Shown piece after piece: positions 1 to 10,000 of a stretch of 64,000 nt of DNA (position 1 is its first letter; every line of letters starts with the position of its first letter). The notes under the pieces were generated by a model that saw only the letters and a program-made list of their open reading frames with translations, was not told the origin of the DNA and did not search any database. Origin of the DNA: Apostichopus japonicus (lineage: Eukaryota > Echinodermata > Holothuroidea > Aspidochirotida > Stichopodidae); the NCBI RefSeq assembly GCF_037975245.1, contig NC_092568.1, positions 28,735,501 through 28,799,500 of the forward strand, in the 5' to 3' direction. The position numbers and the translations under genes are program-made.

Positions 1-114
1 AGCTTTAACTATCGTGAAATTTGACCTTCAGACAAACATCAAGCCTATGCATGTACGCAGGTAGTAGTTGTGCGACAATGAGATCATCGTAAAAGCCTTT
101 ACATTTGGTGGGGC
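1..114. other. Unassigned left edge
   Basis: No recognisable feature before the 42-bp repeat array. Confidence 0.6.
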
Positions 115-300
115 TTATTCACAGGGCAGCCCTGCGAATAGCCGGACAAAAGCATCTTATTCACAGGGCAGCCCTGCGAATAGCCAGACACATACACCTT
201 ATTCGCAGGGCAGCCCTGTGAATAGCCAGACACAAGCATCTTATTTGCAGGGCTGCCCTGCGAATAGCCAGACACATACACCTTATTCACAGGGCAGCCT
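115..300. repeat. 42-bp tandem repeat built on a perfect palindrome
   Basis: About 4.5 units of 42 bp. Each contains two 12-base arms (TATTCGCAGGGC and its complement) around a single base, so every unit can form a hairpin. The linkers alternate between an AAGCATC type and an ACACATACACC type. The 42-bp period keeps frames open on both strands (14-residue protein-level repeats), but there is no other sign of coding. Confidence 0.9.
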
Positions 301-833
301 TAGACTGGGTTAACGGGCTCAGTAATTTTTGGGGCTATTCGAGTTTGCTTTTGGGGCTATTCGAGTTTGCTTTTGGGCACCAGCTATCTTTTTGAGAGTC
401 TTAATTGGGAGCCTCTATATTTTGAGGAATTTATTGGCCTTTGGGATTCCTATCTTAATGCTGTTAGGATTGATTTTGGGAGCCTAGGGCCTTAAGTTTG
501 AACCAGTCTAGCATTAGTACCGCCAACATGAACATGTCATCCCTCGATCATTTTCACCTTTGTTTTTGCAGAGTGACTGCTCATTTGCATGTAAAGGTGT
601 GGGGGGGGGGTGTCACACCTTTGACCATATTTGCTTTCAGGCAATATCGGCTTTTGGGGAATCCCAAGATAAGCTCCCTTAAAATAAGCTTTTAAACTTG
701 AACTGCTGGAGCTCCAAAACTTAGCTTATGAAGTGGCTAAGACTATTTGGGCCCAAAAGGTTGCTTTTTCAAGGCCCCTAAACTGACTGGTATCAATAGC
801 AAAACCTAATAATAAACCTATTTTCAAAATCGT
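301..833. other. Region between the palindromic repeats
   Basis: Contains a short direct duplication of GGGGCTATTCGAGTTTGC near 339-375 and a G-run at 600-610. No gene is recognisable. It may be the interior of an element bounded by the palindromic repeats. Confidence 0.4.
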
Positions 834-900
834 CACAGCCTTGCGAATAAGGTGTCTGTGTACTGTACGTTATTCGCCGGGCTGCCCAGCGAATAATCAC
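834..900. repeat. Detached copy of the palindromic repeat
   Basis: A half-site near 840-853 and a near-perfect palindrome at about 870-896 (TTATTCGCCGGGC, its inverted partner carrying one mismatch) match the 115-300 array. A common origin is likely, with about 530 bp between them. Confidence 0.65.
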
Positions 901-3900
901 TTCGTTTACATTTAGTGGTTTAACTAGTAGAGGAAGAGACTTTCTGAAATTTCATGTTTTTAGCATGGCAAAGTAAACTCAATTTAAAGTGTACTTCAAG
1001 TTTTCCAACGCATTTTTCAAGTGAAGCCAAACGATGCCGTCAAGTTGCAAAGATAGCCTAGGCTAGGCCTAGATGTCCAAATCAGACTAGGCTATGGCAG
1101 ATCACTTTGCAGAGTTGAAAATACATCTGTTGGACTGTTATTTTGTTTGTGATCAATGTAAAGAATGAAAGAAATAACCCCAAATTATTATTTCTACAAC
1201 TTTCTTTTTGTACTTGTTGTGTTAATTTTAATGCAAAGGATTAGTAGTTTGAATTATGGATGCATTCTGCTCTTTTTTAGTAGATTGCATCATAATGGAT
1301 AACAGGATGGCACAACTTTTGGTGAAGCTGCCATGGAAATATCCTATAGTTTTGTCAAACTTTTGCCATAATATGAAAAATGTAGATGTGCAGTTGGTAG
1401 TGTATTGCAAACAGAGTAATTTATTCAACAATGAGTAAACTTTGCCAGACTAATATTTATACTGTAAGTGTTTGTATTTGTTTCATAATATGACCCACCA
1501 TGCCACTTGCAGTATCACTAACAGTATCACTGTTTTTCACATTGGTTTGAGGTTGTCAGTCTGTGCAAATCATCATAGGAAATGCTATATACCTTCATGA
1601 TGTATCATGGTTAACAATTTTGTGTGTTCCCAAAATTTGCATACTGTGTAATAAGTATGGTCCTGCCTTTCGCCTAGCAGCCATCAGAATTTAGAGAACT
1701 GGTTTGTTATTCACCTTGCATATGAATGCATAAATGCATCATCTTATTCCTCTGGACTAACACCTACACTATTGCCCACGCTACTGGGCAAAAAAAGAAA
1801 TGTATCATGTTATGCACACAGCAGTGAATCAATAAGGTGCACTGCTATCATTGTTTCCACAGCTTTTGAATGAATAGCATCACCCATATTCCCCCGACAA
1901 CTAGACAAAGATGTTATAGCATATTGAAAGCTGCTCTGGTTAAATGCAAGCAGTACAAATAAAATTGTTAATCTGTTATCTATATTGCAAATGAAAAAAA
2001 GAAGAAAAAGAAGAAAAGAAGAAAAAATTAAAAAAGAGCTTTTTGAGAGATGAGGTTACTGAAATGGCACCAAAACCGATGAGAGTCAATTCTGATCACG
2101 GGATTGTTCAAGTAATTGATGCGGTTGATCTTATTCCTTGCACAATTGCCAATTGGTGTTTTGAATATAAGCGTTGTGGTAGAACTACTTGTTATTCACT
2201 CTCTGGTTTCAATGAATTTAATGTGAATAACATTCCCATTGATCCCTAATTGCTTGGCACAATTAAGAACATGACATGTTTACATATAAGAACGAGTGAG
2301 CTTGTGAGATTAATATACTGCACAGGCGTGAAAAAGTCATATCAGCTGTTTACATTTCCCTGTGGCCTGCCGATTCCACATGTGCTGTACTAATTTGGTA
2401 CGTACGTACTCTGTACACCACTGCACACCGGAACGTTCAATCATTGCACATAAACAGTATACTGTATTCAAATTTCAAACCAATCCATACCACTTTATAC
2501 CATTACACGTTAACCCAGATTCAAATTTCTTACAAACCCTTCAAATGGATGAGCTAACCACCTTGCTAGTCACTGTTTTACTGCTGATGTCATATTTGAG
2601 GCTAATCCAACATCGAAGGCGTTAATGTTAGATCTAAAGACCTAGTAAGGTCTATGCGTAGGCTAATGTAAATTCATTATAGGCTTGGCCATACATAATG
2701 GTTTTAGCCTTTTAGTAACTGCAGTAGCAACCGATTCCAAAAATAGTCCATTTCGAAATAAACATACAATTACCAATTTTGGCCTCTTCAAAAACCTGTG
2801 AGTTTGGCGTACAATGAATTATAGTTAATTAGATTGAAGTGGACTGTCATTCAGACTTGAAATACGAGTGCGTTGTTAAGTGTGAACAAGGCCTTATACT
2901 GTACTGATAAAGACCAACTAAGTTGCTTAAGTAGCTTGTTTTAATTTCAAATTATAACAATGTTTCAATGGATGTCTTAATCTATAGAGCCTTCATGAAA
3001 ACAAATAGAATTGATATAGTCGAAGGAGGAAACATCAAGTTTATATCTTGGATTAATTTTTTTCCTAATATCCATTTTGTGAATCAAAAGTATTATCGTG
3101 AAAAAAAGTGATATGATTCTATGCCATAAATATATCTGCACATGGTGGGTTTAATGTGATAAAGAAAAACAAACCATTTTCAACCAAATTACTGTGATGA
3201 CATCTTTCACTCTGTTGTTGCCAGAAGTAATTACAAAATACGTACCCCCAAATTTGAAGAAAAATTATATCTTTGTGTATAGATAATGCTGTGAGGATGT
3301 GGTTTTGACTAAGATGCAGAAAATTACTGACATCTTTGGTTATTTTAGTTATTCTTGCACTTAATTTTGATCAAAATTACAAGAGCTGTTAACAATAACT
3401 TTTGTCAGTACATTTCTTCCTGATTCGCTTAGATTTTGACCATAAAAAAAAAAGTGAACAATTTTCATCTTTGCTCAAGTCTGCTACTTTCAGGAGTGTC
3501 AAGAGTGATCATAAATGAAGTGCTCTAGATGCATTCTTCAATATTAGCTTTACATTCATTACCATTAGCTGTATATTTCATAGCCATTCATTGCAATTAT
3601 GTCTTGCTACTACATTAATCTTGAATATCTTGTTTCCCGATTGGATTGCTCAGACCTAAGGACAAAAGCCATTTATCAGACGTTGATCTTGGAATAGGAA
3701 GTAATCTCTTTGATACATTTTTAAAGCTAAAAACAATTTGTGTTTTTCTATGATTTCTTTTAAATACTTTGACATAGATATCATTGATCTGTCCATTCCT
3801 AAATCAAACTTTATGAAAGATACCTTTTCAGAATGAGAAAAGTAAAGTTGTTTCCTCCTCTGGTTTGTATTGTTGTGTATTAAAGAGTTGCACCTTTATA

Positions 3901-3982
3901 TTGTGGTCAACCAGCTTCACACCTAAGTGCAAATTATTCGATTGTTGCTGATCATACCTTTTTCCTTAATTCTCCTTTTCAG
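901..3982. other. No gene recognised
   Basis: About 3 kb of AT-rich DNA with a purine-rich stretch at 1993-2036. Short open frames here show no domain. It may contain upstream untranslated exons or the promoter of the carboxypeptidase, but none can be pinpointed. Confidence 0.5.
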
Positions 3983-4134
3983 ATGTCTTCATGGGATTAA
4001 AACTGTACATCATGCAAGATGCTCAGGATTACTGGAATCTAGGAAACTCTCACCAGTGTGTAACCTCAATTCAGAGCAGTTGGCTATGATGTGTGATTTA
4101 CTACTCCAGTTGTAGTAATTACAAAAAAAAGACA
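3983..4134 (+). other. Probable 5' UTR exon part of the carboxypeptidase
   Basis: A good acceptor (ttctccttttcag) ends at 3982, 152 bases before the chosen ATG. The region contains short upstream frames (starting at 3983 and near 4013) that stop before 4135. This supports an untranslated leader, but no promoter is recognisable. Confidence 0.4.
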
Positions 4135-4765
4135 ATGATTATCCAAGGAATTCCATTGTTTTTTATTTTATCATCATTTTTTAGCCTCTTCCTTCAAACA
4201 TTTGGTGGAGATGTGAAACCAAGGCCAGAGTTATATATTCCAAATTACAAAATTTATCACAACTTGTCAAGTTTGAATAAAGAAATTACCAGACTTGTCG
4301 CTCAAAACCCAAATTATATTCATCTTAATGAAAAATATTTATCCAGAAATAAAGCCTCTCAGTTTGTTCTGCATTTGAAGAATTTTTCACAGAGCGACAG
4401 AACCCAACAGACTTTGAGTTCGCCAAAGCAGAAAGTTCTACTGTCATTTGGAGAACATGCGCGTGAATTCTTTCCAGTGGAAAGCGCTTTATACTTTTTG
4501 AAGAACATCACTGCAGGCCTTACAAAGCCTGCTACATCAGCTCAGTACAAATTTTCTAGAACTATATTTTCAAACTTAGAAATTTTCATCATCGTCCTTG
4601 CAAATCCCGATGGAAGACATTATATTGAAAAGACAAAGAATTACTGTTGGCGAGGCACAAGTATTGGAGTCGATCTAGACAGAAACTTTGACTGGAACTT
4701 TGGAGGTAAAGGGAGCTCGTCCAAGCCTTTTGATGAAGAATATAGAGGACATTCTTCTTTGTCAG
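4135..4765 (+). CDS. Carboxypeptidase exon 1 (signal peptide, HxxE, NPDG)
   Basis: Residues 1-210 plus one base. It holds the signal peptide, a prosegment-like region (about 30-95), the zinc motif H108-E111, NPDG at 157-160, and the stretch from CWRG (171-174) to YRGHSSLS. The donor is TCAG|gtgaaa, phase 1, in the middle of the conserved SEPE-type motif that exon 2 completes. The reading frame runs on into the intron to 4833 but loses the motif, so the donor at 4766 is preferred. Confidence 0.9.
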
Positions 4766-7700
4766 GTGAAAAGATCAGCCATATTTTTTTTTTCGTACAA
4801 ACATTACAACTACTTGAAATGCTTTTGGTTTGAAGCAAGAAATATTTAATGGCTTTGTAGCTAAAATGTCCTGGAAGCCTCTACAGATCTTATAAGATAC
4901 ATTAGCATAGAGTGGATCAAGGTTAAGTTTGCTACTGAAGAATAGTATCATGCTTAGTGCGCCATACTATAATATGGAAACTGTATTATAATGTCGCCAG
5001 ATCAACCAATTCTCACAACGGTTAAGGTTTTTGTGAACATATGTTCCATTTTGGTACTATAATGCTCTTGGGTTTTTTTGCATACATGAGCACAGATAAC
5101 AATAAAAAAGTGTTTATTGAGAGGAAAGCTATTTTAAAACAATACTATGTCACAAGAAAATATTATATGTTGTGCAAAACCGTATGAGAAAAAATGAATG
5201 AAAAACTGGTTAAAATTTTGTTCTGACAGAAACTAAAATGTAAAAACAAATATTCTTCCTTCGTTCCTTTTTATCTACATGGTTGTCTGAAATACATCCA
5301 AAATAGTTCAGCCCTTTTCCCTTCCAAATTTGTTTGAAATGGAATGCAATTGCTTGGAATAACCAACCTATTGGCATCTTTTCATATTAAGTTTCATCAG
5401 CAATTTTTCCGTAGGCTCCTGGAGTAACATTTTATTGTTACTAATATATTTTCTATGAAACATGATATGCAATCATGTAAAAATTTCTTAGAGTAGTTTT
5501 AACTCATAAAATCAGACATGTTTCTGCTGACTTTTTGCTTACTGTATATTATTTCTTGATGAAGAATCACATGCTGGATACTGTTAGTAGTAAGAGAACA
5601 AACAGATGGTGTATTATTGTTTATCGAGAACAAAAGGTATCATTGGTTCTGGTGATAACAGCAATTTTCAACTAAATTTCACTAGGAATTCATGATACGA
5701 GCACGTCCACCATTGGTGTTCTGGTTTCTGGTGGTTCACTCGTTCTCATTTCTCGATTATTACAAATTTAATTGGCATCTTGAAAATGCATGGAAACGAT
5801 AAAATATTGGGGGTTTCTTGTTTCATTCTACAGAGCCAGAGTGTGCACCATATGTGGAACTGACACAGCAACATCACTTTGAGGCCTTTGTATCTTTTCA
5901 TTCCGGGATCAGACAAATTTTTATTCCCTTTGCAGGTAAGTTGACTAGTCAAGTGTCTCTCTCACCTGTGGAATTTAAAGATTATTGTCATTTGCATTTC
6001 CTCATCTCCTGTGTACAGTGTTTGTCATGTGTGTTTAATATGACTTTTAGTCTTCATATGTAGTTTTCCAAGAACAATTTGAGTGTTAGATTTGTATCCG
6101 TAGCTGTTACAGTTTTGAGTGTAAATCACCATTAAAATTTGCATTATCTCAGGAATGCTAACGCTAAATTTGATGGTGTCTTCTGCTCATTGGAGGCCTT
6201 GACTTTAACGTTAATCCATTGCCTTATAAATGCTAGGAACCCAATCAAAACGTGTTCTGTTAACTTGATATAAACAACATAGCTTCCTTGGATGACATTC
6301 AACACCATTTGCCATTTTTGACAAATTTGTACCACATTTATGACCATGTCATCTGCGGCCATTAAAAAAAACCATTAACATGTTTTCCTATTGAGTTTTG
6401 AGTTGTATCTGAGGAACCGACCTAATGGTCTGGGTATTGTAGACTATATATAGTCCAGTCACATTAACTGATTAACCTCAGCTGTTTTAAGGGTCATTTC
6501 TCAAACATTAAAACATTAATAGAAGTACAACTAGAAGTAAAAGCAGTGGTTGTTAACCAGGCGCGTAGCAAGGAATTTGCCAAGGGAGGGGCGAAGCTTG
6601 TAGGCAAACTACCTAAGCGTAGCGCCACCATGACTTGGGGCGAAGCGTACAAACAAAATTTGGCCGAAAATGCCTCCTAGATTGCTGGAAATGGCACTTC
6701 ACAGGCCTTATAAGTTGCATCTAAGCATTTTCTATTTGAAATTACTAGCGATATTATAAACAAATAAAAAAAAAAAAGCTCAAGGATCGGGGCGGTCATC
6801 CCCTTGGTTATTTGGCTAAGCGCCTGTTGTTAACAGTATACATTTTATCCCCAAAAAATTTGTTGTCTGAAGTCATCCTTTAAAAAGTCAATAGTTAAAT
6901 ACAGTCCACCTTGAACTCTCCAGTCGCAAAGCTGAATGCCAGAACCCTCTTGAGAGAAATTAACTACACAAAAAAAAGTGATATATTCAGGTTGTCAGTT
7001 AGGCAGGGAAGGATATGGGATTACCTTCTTTTTCTCGACCATTATGTTTCCCCAAAAAATATTGAGGACTCAATGGCACAGTATGTATAATACACTATAC
7101 TACCAATGGCAATGACAGCTTGTTTTGAAATTATTTTCAGTTTTGATTTTTAGGAGACCTCAACATTTTGGTAAAGGGTTTTTTTTCTCCAGCTGAAGTC
7201 TCATTTCTTATATTCCTTACAATATTCTTTGTATATTTAATCTTTTAAGACTGTTTTACTCTCAGCATTTTATCGATAAATCATGCTTCTTTCGATTCAC
7301 CGAAAATAATATATATTTCATTTGGAATCCTCACCAGATTCGTTGTCAGCGAAAGAGAAGCGGCTACCTGATAATGCTGACGTCCAACTCCACCTGGCCA
7401 AACGCATAGCTCACGCAAGCTCGCAGCCATTTCAGTTTGGCGTCGGTTATGTTTTAAATCCGTATCCTGCAGATGGCACAATATACGATTATATGCACGG
7501 AGTGAGAAAAGTAAGTTCTGTTCATTCATCGTTATTCCCAAAGTCAATATTTTGTGAGAAAATAAAATCAGTGTACAAGGCCAAACGACTTAACAAAAAG
7601 TAACCCATGGTCATTGGTTACTTGTTACACCCACACACCAAGGTGTGTACGACTCTAATAGTCACCCTCGGGGTACTGCAGTGCACCACATGTAACCACA

Positions 7701-9913
7701 TACAACCCACGGTCATTGGTAACTTGTTACACCCACACACCAAGGTGTGTACGACTCTAATAGTCACCCTCGGGGTACTGCAGTGCACCACATGTAACCA
7801 CATACAACCCACGGTCATTGGTAACTTGTTTACACTCACTCACCAAGGTGTGTACGACTCTAATAGTCACACTCGGGGCACTGCAGTGCACCACATGTAC
7901 GTGTCCCCGGGGGACCTGCCATAGGATCAGCTTTAATCTGGCGCACGCAACAGTACTTACAATTTACCTCTCAGAGCCACATTACTACCCCTGGGTGGGT
8001 GAAGACAGGCAGTGGAGGTCAAGTGCCTTGCCAAAAGGATGCAATATAATGATCCAGCCAGGATCAGAACCTGCAGTTCTTAGATTGCTGGTCTATTGCC
8101 TGTATAAGCCACTTTAATGAACTATTACCTGTCTTTGACTGAGGGAGCTATGATTAACATGTCATACTTGTTTCTTTGGCAGATACCTTTCAGTTTAACC
8201 ATCGAGCTGTGGGGTGAAGGAGACTCAGAGGAAAACCAATGTTTTGATCTTTTTAACCCAACAAGTGAAAAGCTGCAGGTCAGTAAAATGATGGTTTGTG
8301 GTTGAATGAGTTTAATTTTTCTTATGAGGGGTGGATGCGGGTAGGGTAAGTGCCAAAGGGGTTAGTTTCATGGTAGGGTATTTCCTTAGCACACTTTTAA
8401 CTTTAAACAAGTGTCTACTTAATAGACATATTAATAAATTAATGACTATGTTACACAGATGAAGAATGGAATAACCTACTTTGAATATCTAACAGCCTAT
8501 AGTATTAATACACTGTCTAGGCTAATAACCAGAAAAATGACTTGACTATTGGGCAAACAAGGAAGAATTTTGTTTTGTTCTGCCTTTTACGAGTGGGTTG
8601 GGTGAAACCTGTGCATAATGACGGGTCAATCCATGTGCACTCTCTTTCTACCACCATTGTGAGCACAAGAATTAAATTGTTCTTCTTCTCATGATGGTGG
8701 AGTGGAGGTTGAGGGGGGGGGGAGGGTAGGCAGTCACCTGAGAAAGATGGTTAGCCACACCTAGTATATATGTTGATGGATATGTATGTACTAACTTAGC
8801 AGATGAGCTCCATAACATCAGGATTTCTGATTTTACTACCGGGCACATAGAAAAAAAAATAGTGGCAAACATTGTGTGCATGAATGACCAGACGGCCAGA
8901 CAAATAATTAACGATTGATTGTTTATTTCAATACAACATATTACCTTTTCCTTAAGATGACCATACATACGCACATATGTCACATTCTTCACTGGTTATA
9001 CATCTCACATAGTCATTTATAAAATATTAAAATCAAATCAGATTTGTTGCATTTCTTGTTTGCCAGTAATTTTTATGTATATGATATGGTAAGATCTCTT
9101 TGTATCACCTATTTCAGGGGGCGTTAGATGATGTTATGCCTATCTTTGAGAGTCTCTTAACATTTCTAATTGAATGGAAAGATCTGAAAACACATCAGTA
9201 CTATCATAACTTAGAGGTAAGTACTGTCCAAATTTTAAATCTATAATTTCACTTTATGCATTACAAATTTCATCAGGACAGTCTGAACTATCCAGTTTCT
9301 AATCCATCAGGACAGTCTAAACTATCCAGTTTGTAATATCGTGTACTAAATAACCATTAAATGATAATGATGATGATGATAGAGCTGCTTCTATGCTCCC
9401 GCAAATTACTTATTTTCATCCTCCTTTACAGAGACCAGAGTTTGTGTTTCGTAGGAGATGCTTGTTTCCCATATTTGCTGTTTCCAAGCGCCTATTAATA
9501 ACATTTTTTTCTTGTACCTTCCTTTTAACAGCAACCAGAGTTTGGTCTTCCAAGGAATTATATGGTTCCCATGGTAGCTGTATCCATGCTCCCGCAAATT
9601 ACTTATTTTCAGCCTCCTTTACAGAGACCAGAGTTTGTGTTTCGTAGGAGATGCTCGTTTCCCATATTTGCTGTTTCCAAGCGCCTATTAATAACATTTT
9701 TTTCTTGTACCTTCCTTTTAACAGCAACCAGAGTTTGGTCTTCCAAGGAGTTATATGGTTCCCATGGTAGCTGTATCCATGCTCCTTCTAGTTATATTCC
9801 ACCGTCATCTTCCAGCCAGTCTCAGCTTTAGAGGTTATCAGCGCCGCAGGGTGGTCAGCCTCCGTTCCCTGAGTTCGACGTTCGCAGTCGGTAGCAGTGT
9901 CAAGATTACGTGA
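4135..9913 (+). CDS. M14-family zinc carboxypeptidase, six coding exons
   Basis: Joined exons 4135-4765, 5834-5935, 7338-7510, 8183-8278, 9118-9216 and 9725-9913 keep one frame and give 429 residues, a normal length for a carboxypeptidase with prosegment. The enzyme should remove C-terminal residues from peptides in the secretory pathway or outside the cell. Residues 1-23 form a hydrophobic signal peptide. Zinc ligands are H108 and E111 (GEHARE) and H233 (SFHSG). R173 and R183 match the substrate-binding arginines, Y296 the substrate tyrosine, and E310 (TIELWGEG) the catalytic glutamate. Residues 378-392 are hydrophobic and followed by basic residues, suggesting a C-terminal membrane anchor. 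The start is the first ATG giving a signal peptide, with A at -3. Oddities are Asp at 182, where bovine carboxypeptidase A has Asn144, and the duplicated last exon. The HSG motif suggests a divergent M14 subgroup rather than a pancreatic-type enzyme. Substrate specificity cannot be read from the sequence. Confidence 0.9.
4766..5833 (+). other. Intron 1 of the carboxypeptidase
   Basis: AT-rich, GT at 4766 and AG at 5832-5833. I see no mobile element or RNA gene in it. Confidence 0.8.
5834..5935 (+). CDS. Carboxypeptidase exon 2 (third zinc ligand)
   Basis: Residues 211-244. The acceptor is ttctacag|AGCC and the donor GCAG|gtaagt, phases 1/1. It begins EPECAPYVEL, completing the SEPE motif split from exon 1, and holds FVSFHSG, whose H233 is the expected third zinc ligand. 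Confidence 0.9.
5936..7337 (+). other. Intron 2 of the carboxypeptidase, with a MITE
   Basis: GT at 5936 and AG at 7336-7337. It contains the hAT-like MITE at 6558-6826; the rest is featureless AT-rich DNA. Confidence 0.8.
6558..6826. mobile_element. hAT-like MITE with 8-bp target duplication
   Basis: Ends are CAGGCGCGTAGCAAGG and, inverted, CAGGCGCTTAGCCAA. It is flanked on both sides by the identical 8-mer TTGTTAAC (6550-6557 and 6827-6834). The internal sequence matches a family also found inside the 2.2-kb composite elements and at 57270-57499. It is non-autonomous, with no coding frame. Confidence 0.9.
7338..7510 (+). CDS. Carboxypeptidase exon 3 (substrate tyrosine)
   Basis: Residues 245-302, acceptor tcaccag|ATTCG, donor AGAAAA|gtaagt, phase 1 in and 0 out. 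The segment ends GTIYDYMHGVRK, matching the G-x-x-x-D-x-Y region of M14 enzymes. Y296 is the likely counterpart of Tyr248 of carboxypeptidase A. Confidence 0.88.
7603..7905 (+). repeat. 102-bp tandem repeat, three copies
   Basis: The landmark GGTCATTGG recurs at 7609, 7711 and 7813, so the period is 102 bp. Copies 1 and 2 are nearly identical; copy 3 is more diverged. Because 102 is a multiple of 3, frames stay open on both strands, but the array lies inside intron 3 and is not thought to be coding. Confidence 0.9.
7920..8117 (-). mobile_element. tRNA-derived SINE-like element
   Basis: On the minus strand, 8111-8099 reads TGGCTTATACAGG, a good RNA polymerase III A box. Position 8071-8061 reads GGTTCTGATCC, a B box with two changes, at tRNA-like spacing. 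The following segment (GTGCCTTGCCAAAAGG on the plus strand, 8020-8039) resembles a module common in invertebrate tRNA-related SINEs. No target duplication was identified. Confidence 0.55.
8183..8278 (+). CDS. Carboxypeptidase exon 4 (catalytic glutamate)
   Basis: Residues 303-334, acceptor tttggcag|ATACC, donor CTGCAG|gtcagt, phase 0/0. IPFSLTIELWGEG carries E310, the expected general base/acid. It is followed by CFDLFNP, a common continuation in this part of the fold. Confidence 0.88.
8279..9117 (+). other. Intron 4 of the carboxypeptidase
   Basis: GT at 8279 and AG at 9116-9117. AT-rich with one G-run near 8713. Nothing else is recognisable. Confidence 0.75.
9118..9216 (+). CDS. Carboxypeptidase exon 5 (C-terminal helix)
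   Basis: Residues 335-367, acceptor atttcag|GGGGCG, donor TTAGAG|gtaagt, phase 0/0. It reads as an amphipathic helix (GALDDVMPIFESLLTFLIEW), as expected for the last helix of the catalytic domain. Confidence 0.85.
9383..9790 (+). repeat. 193-bp tandem duplication over the last exon
   Basis: A unit of 193 bp is present about 2.1 times. The landmark ATGCTCC recurs at 9393, 9586 and 9779. Units differ at only a few positions, so the duplication looks recent. Each unit carries a polypyrimidine tract, an acceptor and the start of the last coding exon. Confidence 0.9.
9532..9831 (+). CDS. Alternative last exon of the carboxypeptidase
   Basis: Using the upstream duplicated acceptor (ttttaacag at 9523-9531), the frame begins QPEFGLPRNYMVPMVAVSML like exon 6. 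It then runs through the second repeat unit and stops at 9831, giving about 99 extra residues with two hydrophobic patches. It could be a real isoform or only a remnant of the duplication. Confidence 0.35.
   Translation, partial: QPEFGLPRNYMVPMVAVSMLPQITYFQPPLQRPEFVFRRRCSFPIFAVSKRLLITFFSCTFLLTATRVWSSKELYGSHGSCIHAPSSYIPPSSSSQSQL
9725..9913 (+). CDS. Carboxypeptidase exon 6 (C-terminal anchor), preferred version
   Basis: Residues 368-429 and TGA, acceptor ttttaacag|CAACC. It encodes QPEFGLPRSY, then a hydrophobic run MVPMVAVSMLLLVIF and a basic tail with RRR, consistent with a type I membrane anchor. The same acceptor occurs 193 bp upstream (exon start 9532). Because 193 is not a multiple of 3, that choice gives a different, longer tail ending at 9831. 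The version here is preferred because it makes a clean membrane segment, but the choice is an inference. Confidence 0.65.
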   Translation, partial: QPEFGLPRSYMVPMVAVSMLLLVIFHRHLPASLSFRGYQRRRVVSLRSLSSTFAVGSSVKIT

Positions 9914-9990
9914 CGTAGTGTCTTCGGTATGGCCGATGATACCAATTCTATGATAAATTCAGCCAAGATGTTGTTTCTTGTGAGCTTAGG

Positions 9991-10000
9991 AATAAATAAA
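9991..10000 (+). promoter_or_regulatory. Candidate polyadenylation signals of the carboxypeptidase
   Basis: Two overlapping AATAAA hexamers lie about 80 bases after the preferred stop codon, a normal distance for a short 3' UTR. Confidence 0.5.

Larger units (their letters stand above)
7511..8182 (+). other. Intron 3 of the carboxypeptidase, repeat-filled
   Basis: GT at 7511 and AG at 8181-8182. Most of it is a 102-bp tandem array (7603-7905) and a tRNA-derived SINE on the minus strand (about 7920-8117). Confidence 0.8.

Noticed and set aside
115-300. CRISPR array
   Set aside because: The unit is a 42-bp tandem repeat with no unique spacers, in an animal genome without cas genes.
68-313. 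A protein with 14-residue repeats
   Set aside because: Frames are open on both strands because the repeat length is a multiple of three; there is no other coding sign.
2043-2249. A fasciclin-like exon (HGIVQVIDAVDLIP)
   Set aside because: Only a short resemblance to the end of that domain, with no supporting splice context or neighbours.
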